Assembly: GCF_040958095.1 (NCBI RefSeq) | Contig: NC_091233.1 | Location: forward strand, 21,645,297-21,709,296 | Origin: Procambarus clarkii | Taxonomy: Eukaryota > Arthropoda > Malacostraca > Decapoda > Cambaridae | Length of the DNA: 64,000 bases | Reading direction: 5' to 3' | Shown: positions 46,865 through 59,590 of the stretch, one piece after another | Numbering within the stretch: the stretch's first letter is position 1 | Layout: every line of letters starts with the position of its first letter | Position numbers and translations under genes: made by a program | Notes under the pieces: model-generated | The model's input: only the letters and a program-made list of their open reading frames with translations | The model's database searches: none | What the model was told of the DNA's origin: nothing

Positions 46865-47299
46865 ATAGGACAAAATCGCATATGGGCATTTGGAGCAGTG
46901 TACGGGTTAGTGTATTACACACGCTACTTTCTTTTCTATAAACAGATCTATCTTTAACATTTTGACATACTTGTCTCTCGAGAGAGAATGGCGTCATTTG
47001 CTGGGAGGCTTGTAGGACGCTTGTTTCATCTGTCAAATGATGTGTTGAGTATTTACCTGCGGGCCTGAACCACTTCCATACGAAGCGCAGTGGATCGAAT
47101 GATAGTATAGAGCATTCTCCTCTTATCTACCACCACAAGTCCGTCGTCCAGCTGAACATGTTTCTCTACTCCGGTAAGGAGCGCCACCATTATTCACTAC
47201 ACACACTAAGCTGATTTGTCAGGCGAGATCTACATCACCCTTCGTCCTCTTCTCTCACCAAACACTTCATGGCATCAAACACCACACAACCAAGACCTT

Positions 47300-47535
47300 T
47301 GTTGCAGGTCATTACTGGCGTCTGGAAGTGGGGCTCCAGCCTGCACCTGAGTCTCTAGGTGTTGCAGGTCATTACTGGCGTCTGGAAGTGGGGCTCCAGC
47401 CTGCACCTGAGTCTCTAGGTGTTACAGGTCATTACTGGCGTCTGGAAGTGGGGCTCCAGCCTGCACCTGAGTCTCTAGGTGTTGCAGGTCATTACTGGCG
47501 TCTGGAAATGGGGCTCCAGCCTGCACCTGAGCATC
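47300..47535. repeat. 60-bp tandem repeat, ~4 copies
   Basis: Unit gttgcaggtcattactggcg + tctggaagtggggctccagc + ctgcacctgagtctctaggt, almost invariant. Confidence 0.93.
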
Positions 47536-47639
47536 CAGACGTCAGGTTCAGCTGGACAGGGGCCTCTAAGGCATGACAGTGAGACAGACAGAGCAGGATA
47601 CAACTGTGTCTGTATACTGTGCTTCTGAGGCCCGTTCAA

Positions 47640-47990
47640 GGGCGACGTTTCAATTTGTTTGGGTCTACGCAGCCTCGTGATTTGTCGTACAGTGGCTCAT
47701 TTGATTACTGTGACTGGAGTTAGTCGCTACTGTCTTCTAATGTAACTCATTCCACTTCTACCCTTATGTTGAAGTAATGTTATATTACAGCCCTGACATA
47801 TCTAGGTTACCAGCGTTCACATGTGTTCTTTCGTGATAGTTCAACCCATGTCGAACACTTTGTCTGTCTCTGTATATCTTGTATGCTGCGGTTAGGTCTC
47901 CTCTGAATCTCTTATTTCCATAGCTTTGTGATACTAAGAACTCTTTTACACTAAGATCATTCCCCATTTCTCATATTTCTGGTACTGGCT
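47640..47990 (-). mobile_element. LINE C-terminal fragment (CR1-like)
   Basis: Minus strand: KRFRGDLTAAYKIYRDRQSV + RHGLNYHERTHV, the 'R-G-D-L-x-x-x-Y-K-I' block of CR1-type proteins. Broken on both sides. Confidence 0.55.
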
Positions 47991-48064
47991 TAATGCTCAC
48001 CTTTCAACACTTAACTTTCACGAATGAATTATTAGGTGCAAGTTCCAATACGCACTGTTCCTCT

Positions 48065-48325
48065 GGGGCCAGATTCACGAAGCAGTTACGCAAACACTTA
48101 CGAACCTGTCCATCTTTTCTTAATCTTTGGCGGCTTTGTTTACAATTATTAAACCATTAAATGAGCTCTGAAACACCAGGAGGCTGTTTATAACAATAAC
48201 AACAGTTGATTGGCAAGTTTTCATGCTTGTAAACTATTTAATAAATGTAAACAAAACCGTCAAAGATTGAGGAAAGATGTACACATTCGTAAGTACTTGT
48301 GTAACTGCTTCGTGAATCTGGCCCC
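48065..48325. mobile_element. MITE with ~45-bp terminal inverted repeats, copy 2
   Basis: ggggccagattcacgaagca + gttacgcaaacacttacgaa, mirrored by ttcgtaagtacttgtgtaac + tgcttcgtgaatctggcccc. The interior is the same as at 35.9 kb, and the ends are better preserved here. Confidence 0.85.
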
Positions 48326-48589
48326 AGGTCTCCTCTTAACGGTGTACTGTGTTAAGGTGAGTGTGGAGCGTCTCCAGAGTATACATAACCTAGCACAGGG
48401 GCGAAACATTGTCTGTTTTACTTCATAACTTTGCACGTGGGGCTAAAACCTTGGTACTGTCTGGGGCTAGTAATGTTCATGGGTAGAAGTCCTTATCGTG
48501 CCGTACCGTAGCATATTGGGTATACGGTACATGATTTTAATGATATGAAACTGATTCTGTGTTACATTCCCGGGGTGATATGTTTCTCT

Positions 48590-48765
48590 ATTGAAATTGA
48601 AATTGAAATAAGTTTATTGTGGTAAAATACACACAAAGGGATGAGGTAGCTCAAGCTATTCTCACCCCGTTCAGTACATCGTGTTAATACATACATTAGA
48701 CACACATCACAAACAATAAACATATTACCAAAACATTCTGAGAGATAAACATTACATTTCCTATT
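48590..48765 (+). repeat. Dispersed repeat F, second copy
   Basis: attgaaattgaaataagttt, acacaaagggatgaggtagc and cacatcacaaacaataaaca, as in 60.5 kb. Confidence 0.8.
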
Positions 48766-48769
48766 TCTC

Positions 48770-49253
48770 TATTGGGTCTTGCAAGTGTTCGAACAACTAC
48801 AGTCGCTACTGTTCGTACTGCTCTTGTATGTTGTTCAAACTACGTTAAGTGTTCGAACAATACGCTCATCAGAGAAACCGTTCGTAAATTAGAGGATCGT
48901 CCCCCCTGTTAGGCTATATATTGTAACATCATTTACCTTATAAAGGCCAGTCTCCCATTTTTTGGCGGGATATTTTTTTTCAATAATCCCGAGCGAGTAG
49001 CTAAGTTTCCTTTGCACACTCCTTTTAGGAGTCAGGGTGATGTCTCCTCTGCTACAACTGGTTGTGGTAATATTTAAAAACATCTTTACTCCCTCTCTGT
49101 ATATTTATATGGTTTTCATTCCATTTACCTGTTGTGTGGTGCAATCAGTTGCATCCTAATTATCTGATTCAAAATGATTTTATACAATTTTGTTTGAATT
49201 TATACTTCAACGTTCAGTTTAGTTTGAATAAATGTACATAGCAAAGTATGTCG
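48770..49253. other. Unrecognised stretch
   Basis: Contains two gttcgaacaa motifs (48787-48858). No gene evidence. Confidence 0.4.
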
Positions 49254-49254
49254 T

Positions 49255-49410
<156 letters not shown>

Positions 49411-49414
49411 CGAC

Positions 49415-49640
49415 TCAGTATGTATGTACGTACGTACGTAGTATGTTATGTATGTATGTAGTGTATGTATGTATGTATGTATGTATGTATGTATATGTAT
49501 GTATGTATGTATGTATGTGTGCATGTATGTATGTATGTATGTTATGTATGTATGTATGTATGTATGTATGTATGTATGTATGTATGTATGTATGTATGTA
49601 TGTATGTATGTGTGCATGTATGTATGTATGTATGTATATT
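49415..49640. repeat. (ATGT)n microsatellite
   Basis: tatg run of about 220 bases with acgt, gtgc and tatat interruptions. Confidence 0.96.
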
Positions 49641-49884
49641 AATGTTTTATACATATAACCAAAGAACATAATAAAACATGTATTACTTCGCTATATACAT
49701 TACAAAGACTATGCAGCCCTTTTTTCTATGCCAAGAAAATGTATGAACTATGCATACAGTTGGTAAGCATGTATTATGTTGGACCGGGGATATGCTTAAT
49801 GTATAGCCGTATATGTAGGGTCATTACATACAGACAGATTTCATCCCTTTAACAATCGAGAGGACCTAGAAGGAAATATTCCCA

Positions 49885-50080
49885 TTTATTGGGATGGGAG
49901 GCCTATTGTGGGGTCCCCTAGGCCTATAAATCTCTCCCAGTATGCAACCCACAACAGTTGCCTAGCTTTTATGTATTTATTTACTGTTAGGTCAACAGAG
50001 GCACCAGGTGAAAACTGAAACGTGCCCAACCGTTTCTGTCCCGGGAATTGAACTCTCCTTGAAGGATTGTGAGCAGGCCG
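49885..50080 (-). mobile_element. SINE-3 copy
   Basis: Inverted: tatgcaacccacaacagttg, tttatttactgttaggtcaa and cgtgcccaaccgtttctgtc + ccgggaattgaa. Confidence 0.7.
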
Positions 50081-50284
50081 TAGACAAGTCAAGATAGTTG
50101 CCGTAAAACCCATCTCTCTTAACATATATAAACTAACGTTATGCTGAAATTTGTTAACATGTATAAACGGTCATGTATAATAACGGTACTAATCATGTAT
50201 AATAAACATGTATAATCCATCCTTAGGCTCCCAAAACGTAGCCTGATCATTCGTAAATTGTTCCCCTTATTGTTTAACAACATT

Positions 50285-50470
50285 GGGGGGTCTTGTAGTA
50301 CAGTTGGCTTCGTTCTCTATTTACAATCGGGGATCCTGGATTCGATTTCAGTTGGGACAAATATTTAGGCATGTTTCCTTTCACCTGCCTGCCTCTGTTT
50401 CACCTGGTAGTAAATAGGTACCCGGAGTCAGGCAACTGTTGTGGGGTTTCATCCTAGGGGGGGGGAAGGG
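50285..50470 (+). mobile_element. SINE-3 copy
   Basis: tcttgtagtacagttggctt, B-box-like tggattcgatttcag, catgtttcctttcacctgcc and taaataggtacccggagtca. Confidence 0.75.
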
Positions 50471-50729
50471 GGACCTAGATACAACCAAAGTATATTTATA
50501 TACCAATATATAGGCTTCCTGTCCCCGCCAAAGGGTACTTTTATGATAATAAATAAATAATATTAATGTATATTATAATTTTGTGTTTAGTTAGGCTTGC
50601 GATAGCTTAGGCTAGGTTTGGTATTTTTGATTCGGTTGAAATTATGGTATGGCGACCCGTCCTCAGCCTAGGCTCGTTTAAAACGGCGGCCACCCCTCCT
50701 GCCCAAACACATTCATCAATTCTCACATA

Positions 50730-51010
50730 TTATGTATTAAAAACTAGTTTGTTCTCACATATAAATTTAATATTATTATATATTAAATCTGCGTATAGTT
50801 AAGCGTAGCGCTGTTTAAATTCTCTTGGCGATAATTTGTATTGAAGTACGTAAGTGAAGCATTTGCAGACTTGCTAACTTCTAAACTCTTGGTCTAATTT
50901 ACTGTTAGAAAAAAGAATTGAATGTCATCAGTAGTGAGTCGTGTGTAAACCGTTCATGATTCATTAGCAGGGGGTTTGGCGGCTGAATTAACGAGCATTT
51001 GGCCTTTGTA
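50730..51010 (+). repeat. Dispersed repeat D, third copy
   Basis: ttggcgataatttgtattga + agtacgtaagtgaagcattt, gtagtgagtcgtgtgtaaac and atgaggatggcag match 28.6-28.9 kb. Confidence 0.6.
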
Positions 51011-51990
51011 GATGAGGATGGCAGCTTACAGGCCATATATAAAGCGTTCTAACTTATAAACAGCCGAGGCATTGCCGATTAAACGATCATTTGCTAAAGA
51101 TTATTTGCTAACTGTTTTGAGAATGAATTGATATGTTATAAGTGCCTAGCTTTGAATTATTATTATGCAAAAAATGGTTCAGTTTCATTATTTCGATTTC
51201 GAGATGAACCCCGTCTAGTTCAGACGATGGTGGACGCTTTCAAGGTTTATATATAATACAGTTTCCTGCAACAGGAATGACGGGAATAATTTGTGCTCTT
51301 TTATTATGTGTTTGCAAATTACTATGAGGTTAGCGAGAGCACCACTATCCATAGACCATCATATGAGAACCACAGGCTTACATAGACCACAATGGATATA
51401 TACACACAGAGAGGTGAGTCTATTTCTCGGTGTAACATGAGTTTAATTTTATCTTGAACTTTGTACCTGACTAAAGTGTACATGCTGGTTGGTCAGTAAT
51501 CTGTTGTGGTGGCCCTAATAACCCTCCACAGGTTGGTGATAGGCCTTACGCCCAACACCAACCAAGTATACCTTATCTTGCTCGTTGTGGTGAGCCTCGA
51601 GCACTAAAATAACATTCTTAACTACCAATTTAACAGCGTCAAGTTGACATGTCAAGTACAACAGCTGAACTCCGCCAGTTTTATAGCTATAATTTAGTAA
51701 TCCCAAGTTCTCAATTGTTGTCGTTCACTGAAAAATATAAAGACAAAACGCCTACTATTTTCACTCGCAGTAAATCAAACTAGAGAAAACTGATAATTTA
51801 TGTTGCCACAAGTGCCTAGAAGTGTCTTGAAGTAGGCTACATCCTTGACTCTACACCGTTAAAACAATGTAAAAATGGCGTAGTGTTACGTTATGTGTTT
51901 GAATAAGATTTTATACATTTGATAGCATACGTGTTCGAGCAGAGCTATGACCTAATAACGTTGAGATCTGTCGGTATGTCGTGCAGTCCT
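51011..51990. other. Unrecognised intergenic DNA
   Basis: No gene or named repeat that I can support. Confidence 0.4.
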
Positions 51991-51994
51991 GTCT

Positions 51995-52085
51995 TTAGCA
52001 AGTCCACTACGGGCTCACCATAGCCCGTGCTACTTGGAACTTTTGTTCCGAATAGCTGAATCTATAACATCAAACAACTCCAGTT
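51995..52085. repeat. Dispersed repeat G
   Basis: ctacgggctcaccatagccc + gtgctacttggaacttttgt and agctgaatctataacatcaa; the reference copy for this family. Confidence 0.7.
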
Positions 52086-52384
52086 AAAAGTTTCCCAGCG
52101 ACTAGTCACATTTTTTTTTTACATTTACACACCAACCAGTCACCCCATCAATCATACGAGTCAGTCAACTATCATCCAGTTAGCTATCAGTCAATCATGG
52201 GTTAACTGCCTGTCAATGCCACCTCTCCGAGTACAAATGGTTTCCGTATCACAGGAGTAGAGTTGGGCATAAGATTGCATCTCATGGCGTGGAAAATCAC
52301 TTGTGAGTGATGATCATTGCTTTCATTTTGTAGCTTAGCTAAATGAATGTTGGGGTTCAGTTCCTGAACCGGTTGTGTCTCTGA

Positions 52385-52660
52385 TACATTTTGCATCACC
52401 GCCCACGGGATGGATATAGGGTCCACCGCCACCCACAGGATGGGTATGGGGTCCACTACCACCCACAGGATGGGTATGGGGTCCACCACTACCCACGGGA
52501 TGGCTATGGGGTCCACCACCGCCCATGGGATGGGTATAGGGTCCACCACCACCAACGGGATAGGTATGGGGTCCACTACCACCCACAGGATGGGTATGGG
52601 GTCCACTACCACCCACAGGATGGGTATGGGGTCCACTACCACCCACAGGATGGGGGAATG
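52385..52660 (-). repeat. Repeat B expanded into a 30-bp array, ~9 copies
   Basis: Unit acccacaggatgggtatggg + gtccactacc, with variants (cacgggatggctatggg, caacgggataggta). Confidence 0.94.
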
Positions 52661-53138
52661 GGAGGCATAATATGAACTAAACCAAACTTACATTTTACCA
52701 ATTTCTTTTAAGGTAAACATTATTTCAATCATATTACACATAAATTACCTACACGTTACACATGCTGGCATGGAATATAATTTCATTTCCCCATGATTTT
52801 TTTACCAATTTATATATAAATGGTTTACGAATTATGTAAAACGATGTTCTCCTGTTAACCATTCTGTTATTTTTCTCAAAACGTTCTATCCAATATATGT
52901 ATGTCAACCACAATTTTCATGTTACATATAATTTTGTATCATGACTTTCTCAGTTTTGATGACCTTATCAATTATACAGGTTCATTTATTTGTCTGTCTA
53001 GCTAGTTATACAAACATTAGAGCAAATATAATTGAATGACCCAAGATATATTTTCCGATTATTTAATTACTTTGTTTGATTTTTATTGGTTGTATATATC
53101 GCAATTACGTGAATAATAATTGCATAAATAATGTTGTT

Positions 53139-53395
<257 letters not shown>

Positions 53396-53425
53396 TAAAA
53401 TGATCAGTGTTTTGTGATCGTCAAT

Positions 53426-53429
<4 letters not shown>

Positions 53430-53506
<77 letters not shown>
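53430..53506. repeat. (TA)n microsatellite, right flank
   Basis: Pure ta run of about 75 bases. Confidence 0.96.
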
Positions 53507-53509
<3 letters not shown>

Positions 53510-53864
53510 GCCGAATTGTTTGCCAAAAATGTTCTATATTTGTCGATTCAGGATATTAAATAAATATTTTGTAAGTTTTATATAACACTCATTATCCTAA
53601 AATGTGAAATTTAAGAAACTAGTAGGCCTACATATAGGCTTCAGTGGAGAGATTTTGACCCTGAATTGGGAATCACCGTGAAGTACTCAGTTTAAATATA
53701 GATGAATGAATGAATATGAGTATATTCCGGATAAATGAGAATGTAAGTAACATAAACCGAGCCCAGAACCGGATTTAATATATGCACATACAAATATAGA
53801 ACACTTAACAGTGTAGGACTCAGGGGTGAGAAACCTAATACGAAGCCCACAGATAAGGTGGACC

Positions 53865-54220
53865 CTGGCAGTGTGCCAGCGACACAGCCAGCTCTGTTCT
53901 GGGGTGCTGGCTGTGTCCTGGGGTGTTGGCTGTGTCCTGGGGTGGTGGTTGTGTCTTGGGCTGCAGGTTGTGTCCTGGGTGCTGGCTATGTCCTGGGTGC
54001 TGGCTGTGTCTTGGGGTGTTGGCTGTGTCCTGGGGTACTGACTGTGTCCTGGGGTGTTGGCTGTGTCCTGGGGTGGTGGTTGTGTCTTGGGGTGCTGGTT
54101 GTGTCCTGGGTGCTGGTTGTGTCTTGGGGTGCTGGCTGTGTCCTGGGTGCTGGTTGTGTCTTGGGGTGCTGGCTGTGTCCTGGGTGCTGGTTGTGTCTTG
54201 GGGTGCTGGCTGTGTCCTGG
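53865..54220. repeat. ~20-bp minisatellite, left half
   Basis: Unit gtgctggctgtgtcctggg with cttgggg variants, ~17 copies. Confidence 0.9.
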
Positions 54221-54221
54221 A

Positions 54222-54810
54222 CCAGGGGTTTTCAAACTGCGGGTCCCGTCCCATTAGTGGGTCGCAAAATAAATCAAATGGGTCGCGACAAACTAAAAAA
54301 AAAATAACAAATAAATAAGTGAGAGTGCCACGTATAGTGGCATGTGGACTCTAATGAATGGACTCAATTCGGACTCATTACTCATTGACGCGATTATTGC
54401 TGAGGTCTGCATCTTCGTAGTTCACTTACACTCAAGAATTATTCTGATCAATTAACTTTATCATCATTTTGGAGTAAAGTTAAAGAAGACTTTCCACTGG
54501 TAAGTAAAAAGCCAATAATCTTGCTACTATTACCTTTTACTCTTACTAATTTGTGTGAACTACCATTTGCCTCGTTAACTCCATTTAACACTCAAGACAA
54601 AAGCCAGCTCTAACATCACAGATAGGCTCGTAGCACTGTCTTCCTTCACTCCAAATTGCCATCAACTTCTTAACCCAACAAGCACATCCTTCTTTAAATG
54701 AAAACATTTTCAACAAATATTGTTGACTGCATTTTTTGCCAGAATTTCATGCAAAATGGTTCTTATTACTTGGAGTTCTTGCATTGTGTAAAAAAAAATG
54801 AAAAAACACG
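54222..54810 (+). mobile_element. hAT-type transposon relic inside the minisatellite
   Basis: The left end caggggttttcaaactgcgg + gtcccgtcccattagtgggt is typical of hAT-derived elements. The plus strand carries FWSKVKEDFPLVSKK...LLPFTLTNLCE, which resembles the hAT C-terminal dimerisation region ('W-x-x-V-K-E-x-x-P-x-L-S-K-x-A...L-C-E'). Broken and much shorter than an intact hAT. gtcctgga/gtcctagt on the two sides may be a drifted 8-bp target duplication. Confidence 0.65.
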
Positions 54811-54814
54811 GTCC

Positions 54815-55025
54815 TAGTGTGCTGGCTGTGTCCTAGGAATTTGGAAGTGCCCTAGGATACTGTTTGTGTCCTAGTGTGCTGGCTGTGTCCTAGGAATTTG
54901 GAAGTGCCCTAGGATACTGGCTGTGTCCTAGTGTGCTGGCTGTATCCTAGGAATTTGGAAGTGCCCTAGGATACTGGCTGTGTCCTAGAGTGCTGGCTGT
55001 GTCCTAGAGTGCCGTCTGCACCGTA
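54815..55025. repeat. ~20-bp minisatellite, right half (diverged)
   Basis: gtgctggctgtgtcctag units, plus a longer unit with gaatttggaagtgccctagg + atactg. Confidence 0.88.
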
Positions 55026-55369
55026 GGGTGTTGCGGAGGAAATGGCCCCTCACTGGAATCGAGGCATCTGGTGAATTATAAAATTGAGTCATTCAAACTA
55101 CGTGATGACTAGAGGAAAAGCCTAGCAAAAACTTGATCATTTAAGTGGCAAAATGCTTCATCTTTAAATTAAGTAAACCAAGCCGAGACATCTGTGGAAT
55201 ATGCGTGTGAAGAGAGAGAGAGGAAGAGACTTGTGAAAACAGGAAGACCTTACTCAAGGAGGACTTAAGGCCAAAGGGAGGTCAAATACCTCCTGCGCAC
55301 ACCATATAATTCGTTTTGACGGGACCAGGAAGTCTGTGTATATCTACACTTTAGGCTTGTCTCGAGGTC

Positions 55370-55545
55370 ACCCTCTCCAGGATGCAACTCCACGACAGTT
55401 GCATGACTCCCGGGTACCTATTTACTGTTAGGCGAACAGAGGCATTAGGTGAAAAGAAGCGTGCCCAACCATTTTCGTTTCTCCCGGGAATCGAAGCCGG
55501 GAGGAACGATGTGGCCCCGATAGCAAGTCAACAATGAAGCCAACA
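55370..55545 (-). mobile_element. SINE-3 copy
   Basis: Inverted: ggatgcaactccacgacagt, cccgggtacctatttactgt and cgtgcccaaccattttcgtt + tctcccgggaatcgaa. Confidence 0.75.
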
Positions 55546-55929
55546 GTACTACGAGTCTTACTTTCTTCATGTTAGATTCGTTTAGGCTAGGTTAGTATGG
55601 GTTAGAGTTAGCTTAAGTTTGTTTCAAGAGAAGCGATGACTTAAGGATTTACCTAATTTTCTCGGATCCTAAACCCTACTCAGCTTGGGTACAGCAGGTG
55701 GTGCATGACTAGAGAGCTCCAAACACCAGCCTTGAGCCTTTAAACGGTTAAGTGCTTCAGTCATGGAATTCTTAAAATTGAAGCAGTGGACCGAGAGAAG
55801 TGGCTTGATGGTCAAGAAAGCACATAAGGGTGCCACAGGTGCTTGCAGGCCAGGGGTGACGCCGCCCTCAGTCATCACTGATGACGGCCAAGTTCCTCTG
55901 AGTCCTTCAGGGAGGATGTGAGTTAGTTT
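55546..55929. other. Unrecognised stretch
   Basis: No gene or named repeat supported; an open frame at 55878-55669 (minus) lacks family motifs. Confidence 0.4.
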
Positions 55930-55939
55930 ACTGCATTAT

Positions 55940-57050
55940 GACTCCATAGTCATCATGTGGGTAACAATAGACCCATATTTATCATGTGGGGATAATGGGA
56001 CCCCATACGTATCTTTTGGGTGGTAGTGGGATTAATGCCCATTATGTGGGTGGTAGTGGATCCTATACCCATCCTGCTGGTGGAGGTGGACCCATACTCA
56101 TACTCTGGGTGGTAGTAGTGGACCTCATGCCCATCCTGTTGGTGGTAGTGGACCCCATACCCGTCCTGTTGGTGGTAGTGGACCCCATACCCGTCCTGTT
56201 GGCGGTAGTGGACCCCATACCCATCCTGTTGGTGGTAGTGGACCCCATACCCATCCTGTGGGTGGTAGTGGACCCCATACCCATCCTGTGGGTGGTAGTG
56301 GACCCCATACCCATCCTGTGGGTGGTAGTGGACCCCATACCCATCCTGTGGGTGGTAGTGGACCCCATACCCATCCTGTGGGTGGTAGTGGACCCCATAC
56401 CCATCCTGTTGGTGGTAGTGGACCCCATACCCGTCCTGTTGGTGGTAGTGGACCCCATACCCATCCTGTTGGTGGTAGTGGACCCCATACCCATCCTGTG
56501 GGTGGTAGTGGACCCCATACCCATCCTGTGGTGGTAGTGGACCCCATACCCATCCTGTAGGTGGTAGTGGACCCCATACCCATCCTGTGGGTGGTAGTGG
56601 ACCCCATACCCATCCTGTTGGTGGTAGTGGACCCCATACCCATCCTGTGGGTGGTAGTGGACCCCATACCCATCCTGTGGGTGGTAGTGGACCCCATACC
56701 CATCCTGTGGGTGGTAGTGGACCCATCCTGTTGGTGGTAGTGGACCCCATACCCATCCTGTTGGTGGTAGTGGACCCCATACCCATCCTGTGGGTGGTAG
56801 TGGACCCCATACCCATCCTGTTGGTGGTAGTGGACCCCATACCCGTCCTGTTGGTGGTAGTGGACCCCATACCCATCCTGTTGGTGGTAGTGGACCCCAT
56901 ACCCATCCTGTTGGTGGTAGTGGACCCCATACCCATCCTGTTGGTGGTAGTGGACCCCATACCCATTTGGTTGGTGGTAGTGGACCCTACCACCTGTGAG
57001 TGGTAGTTTATTGTGCACCCCATACTGATCCTGTGGGAGGTAGTATATAG
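55940..57050 (+). repeat. Repeat B expanded into a 30-bp array, ~35 copies
   Basis: Unit ccatcctgtgggtggtagtg + gaccccatac. Two main variants (gtggg, gttgg) occur in blocks. The right end keeps the repeat B border gtttattgtgcaccccatac. Long open frames on both strands here are repeat artefacts. Confidence 0.96.
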
Positions 57051-57094
57051 TGTGATGATTTGATGAGAAAAAGTGCAGGTCCAGAAATTACCTG

Positions 57095-57190
57095 ATGCCC
57101 ATCATCTCGGGTGACCAGGGGTACAGGAAGCGGGCGGCTTGTCAAAGATCCATCCATTATTCCTGAGGATTTTCCCCATTTTATGTTTAT
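57095..57190 (-). mobile_element. CR1-like LINE 3' tail fragment
   Basis: gaccaggggtacaggaagcg + ggcggcttgtcaaagatcca. A second piece lies at 57570-57640 (gacgggatacaggaagctgg). Confidence 0.55.
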
Positions 57191-57214
57191 ATTGAGGCCC
57201 CACAAGATCAAATA

Positions 57215-57445
57215 CGTCCAATTTATTTGCTAGGCTTCTGACATTTGTCAATTATCAATTTATTTGCTAGGCTTCTGACATTTGTCAATTACAATTTATT
57301 TGCTAGGCTTCTGACATTTGTCAATTACAATTTATTTGCTAGGCTTCTGACATTTGTCAATTACAATTTATTTGCTAGGCTTCTGACATTTGTCAATTAC
57401 AATTTATTTGCTAGGCTTCTGACATTTGTCAATTATCAATTTAAG
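57215..57445. repeat. 36-bp tandem repeat, ~6 copies
   Basis: Unit ctaggcttctgacatttgtc + aattacaatttatttg, almost invariant. Confidence 0.94.
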
Positions 57446-58034
57446 CTTCTGATATTGTTCCTATGGGGCTGAGAGATTGCTTATTAGCTTTCTGCATTCA
57501 TTACCTGAATTTGCCCGAGACCTTTAGATCATTTATTACTTGAATTTGCCTCTAGATCATCACTCTAGTTGCCACGACGGGATACAGGAAGCTGGTTGTT
57601 TATCAAAGCTCGCCCCATTGTTCCTGAATTTGTTTTCAAATTAAATTTTGAACTATAAATTTGCAAGAATGTAACAACACCAATCTTATATACTATCACA
57701 AGTCTATTGTGCATTGCATATAACTAAATAACTAAATAAATAAGTCTAGGGTCGTCTGGACCAGTCAGCCCTCTGACCCTCAGATAAGCTGTAGTAATTT
57801 ATTCTACATTATATGAAAAAATGTGAATGATATTAGCTAAACCTTCTAATATTTGACAAGATTATGCTTATTTAAGGTTGTATTGTCCGGTAGGGCACTA
57901 ACCGGCCACCACACAGCATCCGGTGTTGAGAATAATGTTTGTGGGCAGGGAAGGGAATTATCAAGGGATTAATTTGTTTGTGGGTAATATCCTATGATAA
58001 GTAGATCAGTGTTTAAAAGTGAATTCGGAAGTAA

Positions 58035-58375
58035 TAATAATACAGCTGATGCCATCTGTGGGCACAAAAGGACACTATCAACTGACTGGTCAACAGTAAC
58101 CATAAGATACAGCTTATGCCATCTGTTGACACCAAATTACACTATCAACTGGCTGGTCAACAGTAGCCATAAGATACAGCTTATGCCATCTGTCGGCACA
58201 AAAGGACACTATCAACTGGCTGGTCAACAATAACCATAAGATACAGCTTATGCCATCTGTTGACACCAAATTACACTATCAACTGGCTGGTCAACAGTAA
58301 CCATAAGATACAGCTTATGCCATCTGTTGACACCAAATTACACTACCAAGACGCCAGCACACAAAATACACAGCT
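58035..58375. repeat. 67-bp tandem repeat with alternating A/B units, ~5 copies
   Basis: cataagatacagcttatgcc starts at 58101, 58168, 58235 and 58302. Units alternate between ggcacaaaaggacac and gacaccaaattacac types, giving a 134-bp higher-order period. Confidence 0.9.
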
Positions 58376-59215
58376 AAGGCCATCTAGTGCGTCGCCCATG
58401 TACTACCAATAGCCAAACAGCAGCCCATAAGGCGGGTTGTTGTGCTCAAGGAAGACTTCTCGTGCTGGCATATCATTGGTTGAAACTCTTTGTTGACATA
58501 CACCACAACAGCCAATCACAGGCAGGGATCAGCTGAAGGTGCCATCCACTTAATAAATCATCTTTATTCAGAACACCAGCCCTGCTTATGACATTCTGCT
58601 TCAACTTTAATCTACCCAAAAAGTGAACGTTAATTAATTAAAAAGTGTTAATAAATTGATAATTAAATATTGCAGAATTTAACAGGTTGTATATAAAAAT
58701 AGCCTGGCTACCTTTCTTATGACGTCATCAGTGAAAGTTGCCTAGACACAAATGACGATGATACAATGTTTTGCCCTCTTATTGGACTTAATTACTCAGA
58801 TGGAAATTTCTGTCAGGTACAAAACATAAATTGTTGTTCTTTAGCACAACAACAACAACAAGGTTTTGTGCAAAAAGACATATTTCTTAGCTTGTATTTT
58901 ATTCATAAAAGAGTGTTGGCATTCCCAGCAACAGCCAATCACAGGAAGGTATTTGCTGGAAGCTGCGCCTCCTTATGGGTGTTATCTGGAGCGTTCAGTC
59001 CAAAGAGCTAGCTTATGGCTTTCTGTTTCATCTCCTATATATGTGTAACGGTTCTATTGTTACGTAAAGTATGGTGACACAGACACTAAGATATATATAT
59101 ATATTTGGTCGAATATACAGAAGTACACAGGTGATACTTTGGTGTGAGTTGAACGCACTGAGCGTCGGTACAGTATCTCGCAAGTGTCTGCTCTAGACCA
59201 CACTTGAAAGTAGAC
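58376..59215. other. Unrecognised stretch with two copies of 'cagccaatcacag(g)'
   Basis: The block acagccaatcacaggcaggg near 58508 is echoed by acagccaatcacaggaaggt near 58931. No gene evidence. Confidence 0.4.
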
Positions 59216-59218
59216 TAG

Positions 59219-59590
59219 TTAATGTTTGATTGATGATTGATGAAGATTAAGCCACCCAAAAGGTGGCACGGGCATGAATAGCCCGTAAGTGGTGGCCCTT
59301 TTGAGCCATTACCAGTATGAAGAGCTGATACTGGAGATCTGTGGAGGTGCGACTGCACCCTGCGTGACGGGAGATGTCTCCCGGACCAAATGGTGACCAG
59401 ATGGAGTTAATGTTTGATTGATTGATGAAGATTAAGCCACCCAAGAGGTGGCACGGGCATGAATAGCCCGTAAGTGGTGGCCCTTTTGAGCCATTACCAG
59501 TATCAAGAGCTGATACTGGAGATCTGTGGAGGCGCGACTGCACCCTGCGTGACGGGAGATGTCTCCCGGACCAAGTGGTGACCAGATGTG
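59219..59590 (+). repeat. Dispersed repeat H, tandemly duplicated (188-bp period)
   Basis: Two near-identical copies (about 59223-59406 and 59411-59590), each with gaagattaagccacccaa, acgggcatgaatagcccgt and gacgggagatgtctccc. Confidence 0.85.

Noticed and set aside
55953-57023. Open frames of 150-356 aa on both strands in the 30-bp arrays (also 34.2-34.8, 38.0-38.8 and 52.2-52.7 kb)
   Set aside because: The unit is ten codons without stops; the translations are pure repeats (for example GMGSTTTNRM). Not genes.
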